IMG/VR virus record: IMGVR_UViG_3300005528_000232
Coordinates: 1 to 21,515 of that record
Origin: a virus
Direction: 5' to 3' (one strand)
Length of the DNA stretch: 21,515 bases
The notes beneath the pieces are model-generated. The model was not told where the DNA came from and did not search any database. It worked only from the letters and a program-made list of their open reading frames with translations. A program made the position numbers and the translations under genes. Of this stretch, positions 1 through 8,366 are shown piece after piece (position 1 is the first letter of the stretch; each line of letters begins with the position of its first letter).

Positions 1-3000
1 TTCAGGTTGCTGCCCAGCGTGACGCCCGAGATCGTGCTTGCCGCCAACTTACTGACAGCGATCGCGGCCGCCGCATCAATATCAGCATTGACGACACTGG
101 CCGCAGTCAACGTGTTGGCCCCGGTACGCTTGACAACACCAGTCGTCGATAGGCCGGTAATCGTGTCGCGGCTGATCGATCCGCCCAGGCTGGTCGATGT
201 CCCGGCGATCGTGATCGCACTTGCGGCCAGTTTGCTGATCGAGATCGCCGCACTGGCATTGATATCCGCATCGACGATAACCCCGGCGGCGATGGCCGTT
301 GTGATCGAGGTCGACCCACTGCCCGTCACATCACCCGACAATGTGATCGTCTGATTGGCGGTCAGGTAGGTGTTCGTGTCCACAGACAGCGTACCATCCC
401 CGGCCGATGTCTTCACGAAGCCATTGCTCGTCAGGTTCGAGATCTTCGAGACCGTCAGGACGTTCGGGATATCATCATCAACCAGACTCCGGAAGGTCGG
501 AGCCGCATCCACTCCAGCTGATGGACCGGCAAAGATGCTATTCTTGACCTGCGTGGCAAGTGTTCCGGTCAACGTGCCTGATGATGTAACCGGCGATCCG
601 CTGACAGTGAAGATCGAGGGTAGGCTCAAGCCAACGCTTGTAACAGTGCCACCGCCGCCACCCGTGATCGTGGTCCACGACAAGACACCATTGCCATCGG
701 TCGTCAGTGCCTGACCATTGGTCCCATCATCGGTCGGCAAGGTGAAGACGAGGTTCGCGCCAGCCGCCCCGGCCTTGATTGTGGTCGTGTTCGAGTTGGT
801 CGCATTGCGAAGGATCAGTTCGCCCGTCAGACTTGCACTATTGCCCAGGTCGAGCGAAGTCCCAAGATACAGAGTGCGCGGCTTGACTGCCGTCGTCCCG
901 ATGTCCTGCGTGTTGTTCCCGTCGTATGGACGCCAATGCTTGTCCGTGTTGACGCCCCACGCGGCCGTATTGTTCTGGTAGATGACGAATGGATGATTCG
1001 TCTGTGATCCGACGATAGCCTGGTCAGGTGAGAGACCTGCGATCGTTCCCATTCGAGCCGTCACGCTGTTGGTCGTGTCCGTGACATAGATCGCCGGATT
1101 CGCGCCAGCCTTGGAAACGGTCAGGGCCTTTGCGCCATCGTCCCAGGTGAAGTTCGCACTTCCGGTCAGAACGTTCGATCCGTCGCCGAATCCGATTCGC
1201 GTAGCCGTCAGGCTGACCGATGCCGCATCGATGCGCCGCTCTGTCACTCCATCGGACACCCAGTAAAGACCAGTCTGACCTCCGGCATCCTTTGCAAAGA
1301 GAAAGCCCGTATTGGCCGGGGCCGTCACCGGCGATGACTGCTCTTCCATCGCCAGATGCCCGGACAGCTTCTGATACCCGGCGTGAGTCATTGCGTAGTT
1401 CTGACTGCCAGTGATCCGGCTTCCCGAGATGCCCGGAATGGTCGCCGATGCCGCGCCGTTCGTATCGTAGAAGGTCGAGAACTCACGATGGCCAAGCTGG
1501 ATAAACGGCATCCCGTCTGAGTGCACGGCCTGACCGTTCGTGTACGATGCCCCCATCGTCTGCACACCGGAGAGCGCGTCAAAGATACCAGCCTGATCCG
1601 TTGTCACATAGTCAAATTTGATCGGCGTGACGGTTCCACTTGTCGGCGCGATGACCTGGGTCGAGAAGAAGTTCGCATAACTCCCCGCCTTGCATCTGAT
1701 CCCGTAATCGGTGAATGCTTCGACGTTGCATCCGATCAGATTGACCCGGCAGTAATTGTCCGTGCCGTCCTCAGCTGTGTTATTACCGAAGAGTCCCCAG
1801 GTCGCCGGATTGCCACCGTCGATACCGTTGCATCCGATCATCGTGACAGATCCGGATCTCACTCGATATGCCGCCTTGTTGTCGGCGACGTTGTGGACGT
1901 AGCATCGAATGAGCGTGGTATCGTTGCTGCCCCATAGGTCGATACCGTGACCCAGGGCGGTGGACTGCTGATCTACGTCGAGGGCCTCGAGTAGGATCGT
2001 AAAAGCCGCATTCGCGCCTGACTCGGTCTTGACCGCCGACCCGCCAACATCGTTGAACCGGAGATTGCGAAGCGTGAGATTGAAGACGCCATTGCCGCCA
2101 GTGTCGCGGACTCTGATGCCGTGATTCAACGCTCCGGTCGATGTGCCAACAAAGCCGAAGTTTTCGATCGTGACAGTGTGACTAGTCGCGGTCGTCGTGT
2201 CGATGACGATGATCGGCTCAGGATGGATCGAATGAAATGTCGTTCGCCCTGGCCCGTCGCCTTTCAGGATGACGCGATTCTTGGAATCGAAGACCAAAGG
2301 CGATGCCCAGTAATCACCGGCGGGAACGTATAGCGGCTTGCCAGCCGTGTAAGCATCGTCGAACGCTTCGAGGATTGCGGCCGTATCGTCGTGATAAACG
2401 GTCTGAGACGTGACGCTGGTTCCGGCGGCGTTGGCAAGCGTGAACGTCGATCCGCTGATTGCGCTAACCGTCGTCACGAGATCCACAAAGGGAGTGACCG
2501 TCGCGCCGTTTGTATGACTCGCCGGTGATGTGCCATTGTAGGCCCGGATGACGTTCTGTAGCTGAGTCGATGTCTTGCCGTGGTAATAGACGATCTCATT
2601 ATTGATCTTTGCCATCCCCGATGCGGCAAAGTTGGTCGTGCTGGCAAGAGTGATCGTCGTAACGCTCGAGTTGATCGAGCCGTTCAAGGTCGAGGTCCCG
2701 GCGACCGTTCCAGCGCCGATGACTCTGATTCCGTGGCCGACCTTCCATCCAGTCGCACTGGCAACGGTCAGCGACGATGAGCCGCTCGAGATCGTGCCGG
2801 TCGTCAGTGTGAGGTCGGCCGCGACTCGGTATTTCGGCGATGCCGCATTCACCCAGTCCGGAGTGATAGAAGTGACAACCGTTCGATCATTAGCGGAATC
2901 GTCGGTGACGGCGAACGAATCATCGAAGGCCGTGATCATCCTCTGTTGCGTGTAGTCACTGCCAATCTGGACGAGCTGATATGTCGCTGGCGATCCGAGA

Positions 3001-3692
3001 CCGCTGACCCGGCCGATGCTGGCCGCTGAATCACGTGCCGGGAATCCTCCGAATCGATGCTGGTTGCTTCGACCACTACACCCGCCTGAATCCGTGTAGA
3101 GCTTGTTACACGTGGTCAGACCACCGCTATACCCGCATTCGGTCCCCTTGAAGACCCAAGGACACTTCGACCCGACTCGGCGATTGGAGAGCGTCGGAGC
3201 AAGGTTTACATCGGTCGCAACGTCAAGCTCGAGGTACTCTTCCGTGTACCTGGCCCCGGTGACGGTGCCAAACAGGAAGATCAGATCCGTCTCGACGGGC
3301 GATGCGCTGACCTCGCCGATCAGGATCTTTCGGATCGTCACCTTCGATCCGATGAACATATCCGATCCGGATGCTTCCGTCCGGCCGGCTGATGTCACGT
3401 AGTCAATTGCGAAATCGTCGCGGAATCCGAGATCCCCGTTCTGGAGACGGATCGTCACTCGGCCCTGACCATTGCCGAGTTGACTCACGATCGAGCCGAC
3501 CGACTTCAATCTTGGGACATAGACATCAGGCGATATTAGGCGATAGGTCGTCTCCTGAGTGGCATAGTAAAACGTATCATACGTCCCACCGCCGGCAGGG
3601 CGCTCGATTGTGACCGCTTCAATGACCTCCGGCATCTGCCCCTGATCACTGCTGAGAGTCACCCAGTTTGTAAAAGCCCCTGTTCTCGCCAT
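1..3692 (-). CDS. Giant tail-tip/tail-fibre protein with gpL-like N-terminus and pectate-lyase-like beta-helix (C-terminus beyond window)
   Basis: A single frame stays open from the ATG at 3692 to the left edge: 1,230 codons and no stop. AGGGAG lies 9 bases before the ATG, which is 3 bases after the tape-measure stop. Residues 1-220 look like a lambda gpL-type tail-tip protein: C177, C186, C195 and C205 followed by NQHRFGGFP, the region that binds an Fe-S cluster in gpL relatives. Residues about 430-700 open like pectate-lyase-3 proteins (DDTAAILEAF, LYVPAGDY, ILKGDGPGRTTF) and continue with beta-helix-like repeats, suggesting host-glycan binding or cleavage. Residues about 766-1110 carry common fibre stem motifs (GTVTSVGLSLPSIFTVSGSP at 1015-1034), and 1120-1230 are ADI(N/D)A-SKLAAS repeats. 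The protein probably sits at the tail tip and recognises the host. The domain calls are from motif recognition; the enzymatic activity is inferred. Confidence 0.88.
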   Translation of the reverse strand, partial: MARTGAFTNWVTLSSDQGQMPEVIEAVTIERPAGGGTYDTFYYATQETTYRLISPDVYVPRLKSVGSIVSQLGNGQGRVTIRLQNGDLGFRDDFAIDYVTSAGRTEASGSDMFIGSKVTIRKILIGEVSASPVETDLIFLFGTVTGARYTEEYLELDVATDVNLAPTLSNRRVGSKCPWVFKGTECGYSGGLTTCNKLYTDSGGCSGRSNQHRFGGFPARDSAASIGRVSGLGSPATYQLVQIGSDYTQQRMITAFDDSFAVTDDSANDRTVVTSITPDWVNAASPKYRVAADLTLTTGTISSGSSSLTVASATGWKVGHGIRVIGAGTVAGTSTLNGSINSSVTTITLASTTNFAASGMAKINNEIVYYHGKTSTQLQNVIRAYNGTSPASHTNGATVTPFVDLVTTVSAISGSTFTLANAAGTSVTSQTVYHDDTAAILEAFDDAYTAGKPLYVPAGDYWASPLVFDSKNRVILKGDGPGRTTFHSIHPEPIIVIDTTTATSHTVTIENFGFVGTSTGALNHGIRVRDTGGNGVFNLTLRNLRFNDVGGSAVKTESGANAAFTILLEALDVDQQSTALGHGIDLWGSNDTTLIRCYVHNVADNKAAYRVRSGSVTMIGCNGIDGGNPATWGLFGNNTAEDGTDNYCRVNLIGCNVEAFTDYGIRCKAGSYANFFSTQVIAPTSGTVTPIKFDYVTTDQAGIFDALSGVQTMGASYTNGQAVHSDGMPFIQLGHREFSTFYDTNGAASATIPGISGSRITGSQNYAMTHAGYQKLSGHLAMEEQSSPVTAPANTGFLFAKDAGGQTGLYWVSDGVTERRIDAASVSLTATRIGFGDGSNVLTGSANFTWDDGAKALTVSKAGANPAIYVTDTTNSVTARMGTIAGLSPDQAIVGSQTNHPFVIYQNNTAAWGVNTDKHWRPYDGNNTQDIGTTAVKPRTLYLGTSLDLGNSASLTGELILRNATNSNTTTIKAGAAGANLVFTLPTDDGTNGQALTTDGNGVLSWTTITGGGGGTVTSVGLSLPSIFTVSGSPVTSSGTLTGTLATQVKNSIFAGPSAGVDAAPTFRSLVDDDIPNVLTVSKISNLTSNGFVKTSAGDGTLSVDTNTYLTANQTITLSGDVTGSGSTSITTAIAAGVIVDADINASAAISISKLAASAITIAGTSTSLGGSISRDTITGLSTTGVVKRTGANTLTAASVVNADIDAAAAIAVSKLAASTISGVTLGSNL
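36..272 (-). repeat. Fibre-stem repeat (two visible copies)
   Basis: Two copies of an 18-residue unit are encoded at 272-219 (DADINASAAISISKLAAS) and 89-36 (NADIDAAAAIAVSKLAAS). They are separated by a spacer with SLGGSISRDTITGLS and VVKRTGANTLTAAS. The second copy is followed by ISGVTLGSNL at the window edge, so more copies may follow outside. Units of this kind are common in phage fibre stems, where they are thought to form trimeric shaft segments. Confidence 0.7.
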
Positions 3693-3695
3693 CTG

Positions 3696-6600
3696 CTACA
3701 ACTCCCTATTCAATCGAGCCCTCTTGAGGGTCGCCAGGACTGCACGCTGGCCAACGCTGGTATTCTGAGCCGATGCCACGATCCTCGATGCATCATCCTT
3801 TCCGACAACGAGATTGACCACAAGTTCGATCGGAGCAGACTCTTGTGGCGCCGTTCGCGTCGGGGTGAACGCTGGCATTATACCACCCAGAGCGAAGGCC
3901 GGCAGGCCTGCCGAGATGCCCGGTCCCTGCGGTACGCCAACTGCCCGGAAGATCCCCGGCCCGGCGATCGATTGGATCGCTGACTGCTGATTGCGAGTCA
4001 GTACCATCTCGCCCGGTCGAACCATCGCCATCACGGAATCATATCCGCGATCTGTGCCCGGCACGATACCACCCGTAGCGAACTCTGGGACGAGTCGAGA
4101 CTGGATATCGTTGACCTTCGCGCCGGTCTTCGCGGCCGGAACGACGGTCGATTCGAAGAGGTTCCGGAGGTCCCTGACCTGGTTGGTCAGACGCGACTCG
4201 CGGACGCTCTTGGTCTTAAGCGTCTGGATCTGTGAAACGAACGTCGCCAGGATCTGAGTTTCGAAGATCTGCCGGGCCTGCTCGAGTGTGACACTGCCGG
4301 AGCGCGTCTGATCTCGAAGCTGGCTGATCTGGTTGATAGCATCCTGAAGCCAAACGCCTGACTGTTCTTCATCGGAACGGCGCTGCCGGGAACGGCCGAG
4401 GAGGAATGAGCCGGCCAGCAGCGCCCCGCCGACCACCGCAGTGATCGGATTCGAGAAGAGTGGAGCAAGGAAGCCAAGGCCCGAGAGAGCCCCGCCTGCC
4501 GCTAATGCCGCAGGGGCCGCGGTGATACCGATGCCAAGCGCCGCGCCTCCTATACCACCCAAGACCTGACCAAGTCTGGATTGTCCACCAAGTCCCGCGC
4601 CAAGCTGCACGCCGAGCAATGGAGCGATCCCAGCCAGCGCGCCACCTGATCCGGCAGCGCGACCGAAGCCGAACCCCCGGAAGAGTCCGGATAGTCCCGC
4701 GAATGCGCCGACGGTCGCCGATCGGCCGAAGATGCCAGCCGCACCCGCTGCGCCGATTCCGGCCGTATTGGCGATCGGCAATCCGCCAGCGATCCCGATC
4801 GGAGATGCCGCGCCACCGAAGCCGCCTCCAATGATCGGAAATCCGCCACCGAAGCCGGGAGTCAGGAATCCGCCGCCACCGCCGAAGATTGACCCAAGAC
4901 CGCCGGAAATGACGCCGCCTATACCACCGCCAGCCCCGCCAACTGAAACGCCAGCCACGCCCCGCCCAGCGCCACCAATCGCCCCGGTAATACTCCCAAA
5001 AAGCTGACCGAAGACACGTTGAAGGCCCAGTCCGAGAAGGTCGCGGAAGAACGTGGTGAATGACTGCTTGAGGTTGTCGAGGAGTCCCTTGACGTTGCCG
5101 AAGCTCCGAGAAAGATTCTGACCAAGGCGCTCGAATGCGTCGCCCGTGCTTTCGACCTCGCTGTTGAATCCGCGCATAAAGCGCTGAGCCGCTGTCAGCT
5201 CTACGCCCAGGTTGCGAATCGATGCGATCTCGAGCTCGATCTCTGCCCTTCGTTGTGGCGTGATCTCTGACATCGCCTGTTCGGCCTCGAGCATCGCAAT
5301 GCGAATATCACGCTCCTGTCTAAGAAGCGCGTTGATCTGTTGCCGGGCTTCGGCCTGAGTCAGTGCGCCCAGGTCGAGTTGATTCTCGATCTCGAGCTGT
5401 TGCCGCCGGATGTTGACGAGTTCGACCGACTGAGCAATTTGGATCTCACGTTCGCGATTGATGCGATCTCGAGCCGCTTGGACTCGCGGGTCGACTAGCT
5501 CGACGACCTGCTCTTGTGGCGTCTTGGTCGGGTCGAACGCCGGGAGATTCCGGGCCTCACGGATGCCAGCTTGCAAGCGCTGGAGATCCTCGAGCTGCTG
5601 CTTTGCGTTCGTGAAGTCCGCGCCGACCGGCAAGGACAACTCGCGGCGAAGGTCCACCAGATCCTGAAGGACCTTCCGCTTCTTCTCGGCTTCATCGATC
5701 TGAACGAGGATCTGGAACTCTTTCGACGATGCGCGATCGAAGATGGCCAGCTCTCGATTCAGCTCAGCGAGTCGGGACTGGTATTGCTGGAGGAGGGTGA
5801 TTTGCTTCGATGCTTCTGCCCTGGCCGCTTCTGGTCTGGCTCCGGTCCCGCTGGCTGGCGTTGGCGTGGTCGGTAGTCCGGTCAGCAGATTGACGCCACG
5901 AGTGGACAATGGTCCGCCACGCTGCGCCGCTTCTCGCTGACCAGCGATGACCGACTGAGTGTCGATAAACCGACCGCCGCGCCTTGTTACCGGCTGACCG
6001 TCAAGGCCCGTGAAGATGCCTTGCGACTCCTGCACCTTGCGAAGCGAAAGATCAATCTGATCGGTCGCTGATTGGACAGCCGTTCGATACTGATACCATC
6101 CGATAGCTCCGGCTGCGAGAATGCCGCCAATGCCGAGGATGACCGGATTGAGACTGGTCAAAGCGATGGTGAGACTTGCCGGACCGGTGAGCAGTGCGAT
6201 CACGCTTGTCAGCAAGGAAAGCATTGAACTCAGACCAGTCAGTACCGGGCCGAATGCCGCCGCGAACAGACCGAAGACCACGATGGTCTCCTGCACCCCC
6301 GGAGGCAATGCCGCGAACTTGTCGAGTAGCTCAATCAGCTTCGGGATGAGCCGATCAAGGACAGGCTGTAATGTGCGAAGGAGCGATTCACCCAGCGGGG
6401 CCAGTGCGGTCAGAATCTGATCCTTGGTCTTGGCGAACCGACCAGCGATCGACTCTTGCACGTTGGCGAAGCGTGGATCTGTCGCAATGGCCGTAGCGAG
6501 TCCGTCAACGTATGCCGCCATCGTCAGCTTCCCGGATTCCTTTAACTGCCGGAGCTTGTTGGCGTCCTTGGTCCCGAATGCCTGCTCGAGCAGCTGTTCA

Positions 6601-7196
6601 AAGATCGGCACCTGACCGAGGGCCTCTTTAACGTCTGATCGCTCGAATCCTTGGGTAAAGATCTGCTGGATGTTCCGGGCGAATCCTTCCACGTCTGGAA
6701 TCGTGAAGACCGCATTCAGCCGCCCGATGGATTTGATGATGTTATTGATTGACTGGTCGGTGACGGTGCCGAGCGCCTTGAACTGGCTGAAAAGCGTCGT
6801 GGCGAATCGCGTCGTAACACCTGGCGTCTCTTGTGCGATCCGTCGGAACTCCTCGAGCTTCTTATTCGCGGCATCGACTGACCCGGTGAGTGCGGCCAGT
6901 GTCTGACGGGACTTGTCGATATCGGCCGCAGCCTTTAGAGCCGTCGCCCCTAGCCCGGCCAGTGGGAGACTCACCTTCAAGGACAACTGCTGGCCTACGT
7001 TGGAGAATGCCTGTTGGATCGACTGGAGAGAGCTGGTCAGCCCTCGAGAGAAGGCATCGCCAGCACTCCGACCGGCCGCGCCAGCTTGCGGCACAATCCC
7101 ATCAAGGGCGGAGCGTATGGCGGTCGCCAACTGTTGCGCGGATCGTTGCGCGTCTCCCGTATCCAGACCAACCGCGATAACTATTGGTGCCGCCAT
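3696..7196 (-). CDS. Tape measure protein
   Basis: At 1,166 residues this is the tail-length ruler and a substrate of the tail chaperones. The N-terminal part (about 75-270) matches the phage tape-measure N-terminal domain, with AALTGSVDAANKKLEEFRRI and a following helical bundle. Hydrophobic segments lie around 300-370 (ETIVVFGLFAAAFGPVLTG, NPVILGIGGILAAGAIG). A long charged alpha-helical/coiled-coil region covers about 455-720, and a strikingly Gly-rich stretch about 735-870. The C-terminus has the familiar FATGGIVPGTDRGYDSVMA...PGEMVLTRNQQSAI motif. At roughly 1.5 angstroms per residue it would predict a tail near 175 nm (inference). The start follows the previous TAG by 4 bases with GGAGGG upstream. 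Size, position before the tail-tip gene and motifs make the call firm. Confidence 0.95.
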   Translation of the reverse strand: MAAPIVIAVGLDTGDAQRSAQQLATAIRSALDGIVPQAGAAGRSAGDAFSRGLTSSLQSIQQAFSNVGQQLSLKVSLPLAGLGATALKAAADIDKSRQTLAALTGSVDAANKKLEEFRRIAQETPGVTTRFATTLFSQFKALGTVTDQSINNIIKSIGRLNAVFTIPDVEGFARNIQQIFTQGFERSDVKEALGQVPIFEQLLEQAFGTKDANKLRQLKESGKLTMAAYVDGLATAIATDPRFANVQESIAGRFAKTKDQILTALAPLGESLLRTLQPVLDRLIPKLIELLDKFAALPPGVQETIVVFGLFAAAFGPVLTGLSSMLSLLTSVIALLTGPASLTIALTSLNPVILGIGGILAAGAIGWYQYRTAVQSATDQIDLSLRKVQESQGIFTGLDGQPVTRRGGRFIDTQSVIAGQREAAQRGGPLSTRGVNLLTGLPTTPTPASGTGARPEAARAEASKQITLLQQYQSRLAELNRELAIFDRASSKEFQILVQIDEAEKKRKVLQDLVDLRRELSLPVGADFTNAKQQLEDLQRLQAGIREARNLPAFDPTKTPQEQVVELVDPRVQAARDRINREREIQIAQSVELVNIRRQQLEIENQLDLGALTQAEARQQINALLRQERDIRIAMLEAEQAMSEITPQRRAEIELEIASIRNLGVELTAAQRFMRGFNSEVESTGDAFERLGQNLSRSFGNVKGLLDNLKQSFTTFFRDLLGLGLQRVFGQLFGSITGAIGGAGRGVAGVSVGGAGGGIGGVISGGLGSIFGGGGGFLTPGFGGGFPIIGGGFGGAASPIGIAGGLPIANTAGIGAAGAAGIFGRSATVGAFAGLSGLFRGFGFGRAAGSGGALAGIAPLLGVQLGAGLGGQSRLGQVLGGIGGAALGIGITAAPAALAAGGALSGLGFLAPLFSNPITAVVGGALLAGSFLLGRSRQRRSDEEQSGVWLQDAINQISQLRDQTRSGSVTLEQARQIFETQILATFVSQIQTLKTKSVRESRLTNQVRDLRNLFESTVVPAAKTGAKVNDIQSRLVPEFATGGIVPGTDRGYDSVMAMVRPGEMVLTRNQQSAIQSIAGPGIFRAVGVPQGPGISAGLPAFALGGIMPAFTPTRTAPQESAPIELVVNLVVGKDDASRIVASAQNTSVGQRAVLATLKRARLNREL

Positions 7197-7200
7197 TCGC

Positions 7201-7668
7201 CTACCCTCCCATCCGGCTCTTCATTCGAGCCTGTAATGCCGCCTGTTCACTCTGCTGCTGCTGCTTGCGCTGTTCCCGTTCCTGATCCTTCTGGCGTGCC
7301 CGTTCCAGTGAACGGATGCACGACCATTGATAGGCGGTCAGGCTGTCGGGATAGGCAAAGGTCCCGCCGCACGCCTTGATCTCATCCAGAGAGATCGCTT
7401 CCGCGATTGCGTCCGCCAGTCGACGAGGCTGCTGGCCCGGCTTCGTCTCCTTCTTGGCGCATCCGCCACAAATCTCTTCAACCGGCGCGTCAGGATACTT
7501 TGCCAATGGTCCGATGACCTGACAGACATCTTCACCCGGACAGGGCTGACTTCCAACTTTTCGCGATGCCTGTATCTGTCCATCGAACCATTCCTCCAGC
7601 GCGTTCGTCAGTCCAAGAGTGATGCCTCGAGCGCATTCATCAGGGTCTGAATGATGATCCGCTTCCAC
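7201..7668 (-). CDS. Tail assembly chaperone candidate, downstream overlapping ORF with Cys4 motif
   Basis: This frame encodes up to 155 residues and overlaps the preceding gene by 61 bases, in its -1 frame. The position between tail-tube and tape-measure genes is that of the lambda G/GT or HK97 gp13/14 pair, where the second frame is reached by -1 slippage. Here the only start codon in the overlap is GTG (7668-7666), with no clear Shine-Dalgarno, and I find no X-XXY-YYZ slippery heptamer in the possible shift zone. C43, C49, C67 and C70 (CPGEDVC and CGGC) could form a zinc site. The C-terminus is a charged Gln/Arg-rich helix (ERARQKDQEREQRKQQQQ). That the region is coding is well supported by its fit between its neighbours; its mode of expression is unresolved. 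Confidence 0.7.
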   Translation of the reverse strand: MEADHHSDPDECARGITLGLTNALEEWFDGQIQASRKVGSQPCPGEDVCQVIGPLAKYPDAPVEEICGGCAKKETKPGQQPRRLADAIAEAISLDEIKACGGTFAYPDSLTAYQWSCIRSLERARQKDQEREQRKQQQQSEQAALQARMKSRMGG

Positions 7669-8354
7669 GTCGGATCAATCGCCGCGATGAATGCCCCCCG
7701 CTCCAACTGCGAGAATGGCTTGTCTTTCACCGTGCCGCCTTCGATATCCGTGACGAGAAGATCATACATCTCGACGTATGCCTTGAGATCAGCGCCGATC
7801 TTCGTTCGCGGTCGTTTGGCGCCACGGATGAAGCTGACCTTCGATGCCGTCCGTTTGAACTTGGCTCGTTCGGATTCTGTCGGCTCACGAAGGATGTGAT
7901 CGATCGTGTACAGTGGCTTGTCTTGGTCCGGGCCGACAAGCTGACGGATCGTCCAGCTATTCGCCCCCAGGCTGACCTCATCATCGTCGCCGACAACCTG
8001 AGCCGATCCGGCGTACATCGCCAAGACGGCCGTCTTCTTGTGCCCGGCTCTCATCGTCAACTTCTCGCCTTCGGTCAGTGCGCGAAAGTCCGGGATGCCC
8101 TTGTAGCCCTTCACCTGGAGAATGATCTTATCCCAGAGTGAACAGGTCGCCTGCTCGTCGTCTGTGACGATCCGCTCCTCCCGATTGTTCTCTTCGACGA
8201 TCTCGAGGTTGATGGCCTTCTCGCGGTCGAGTAGTTCGACCAGCGTTGGCTTGCGAAGGCGATGGGTGACTATGACTGGATTCTCTCCGCCCGGACGGGC
8301 GTTGATCTGGACATCGACGCTTGGCGCGTCAAATGGATATGCGTTGTCGTTCAA
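7608..8354 (-). CDS. Tail assembly chaperone candidate (upstream ORF, TTG start)
   Basis: A 248-residue protein begins at a TTG codon. The choice is set by a perfect TAGGAGG five bases upstream, and no in-frame ATG lies near. It sits between the tail-tube/zinc-ribbon genes and the tape measure, the standard locus for tail assembly chaperones that coat the tape measure during tail assembly. The sequence is mixed alpha/beta with the segment RLRKPTLVELLDREKAINLE near the start and acidic residues throughout. I do not recognise a specific family motif, so the function is from context. It ends with TGA inside the overlap with the next frame. Confidence 0.65.
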   Translation of the reverse strand: MNDNAYPFDAPSVDVQINARPGGENPVIVTHRLRKPTLVELLDREKAINLEIVEENNREERIVTDDEQATCSLWDKIILQVKGYKGIPDFRALTEGEKLTMRAGHKKTAVLAMYAGSAQVVGDDDEVSLGANSWTIRQLVGPDQDKPLYTIDHILREPTESERAKFKRTASKVSFIRGAKRPRTKIGADLKAYVEMYDLLVTDIEGGTVKDKPFSQLERGAFIAAIDPTWKRIIIQTLMNALEASLLD

Positions 8355-8359
8355 TGGTT

Positions 8360-8366
8360 CCTCCTA
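8360..8366 (-). promoter_or_regulatory. Ribosome binding site fixing a TTG start
   Basis: TAGGAGG on the minus strand is complementary to the 16S rRNA 3' end and sits five bases before TTG at 8354. Its first three bases are also the TAG stop of the zinc-ribbon gene, so termination and initiation are coupled. Confidence 0.75.

Noticed and set aside
7-3613. Series of plus-strand open frames across the left 3.6 kb
   Set aside because: They are antisense to the continuous minus-strand tail gene, their peptides are Val/Ile/Pro low-complexity or Arg-rich, and they lack ribosome sites or domain motifs.
4732-5007. Plus-strand proline-rich open frame
   Set aside because: It is the complement of the glycine-rich tape-measure segment; Gly codons read in reverse give Pro/Ala runs.
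7693-7699. GGGGGGC on the minus strand as a slippery site for the chaperone pair
   Set aside because: It is out of phase for X-XXY-YYZ slippage (codons are CGG GGG GCA), and it lies upstream of a TGA at 7677-7675 that closes the -1 frame.
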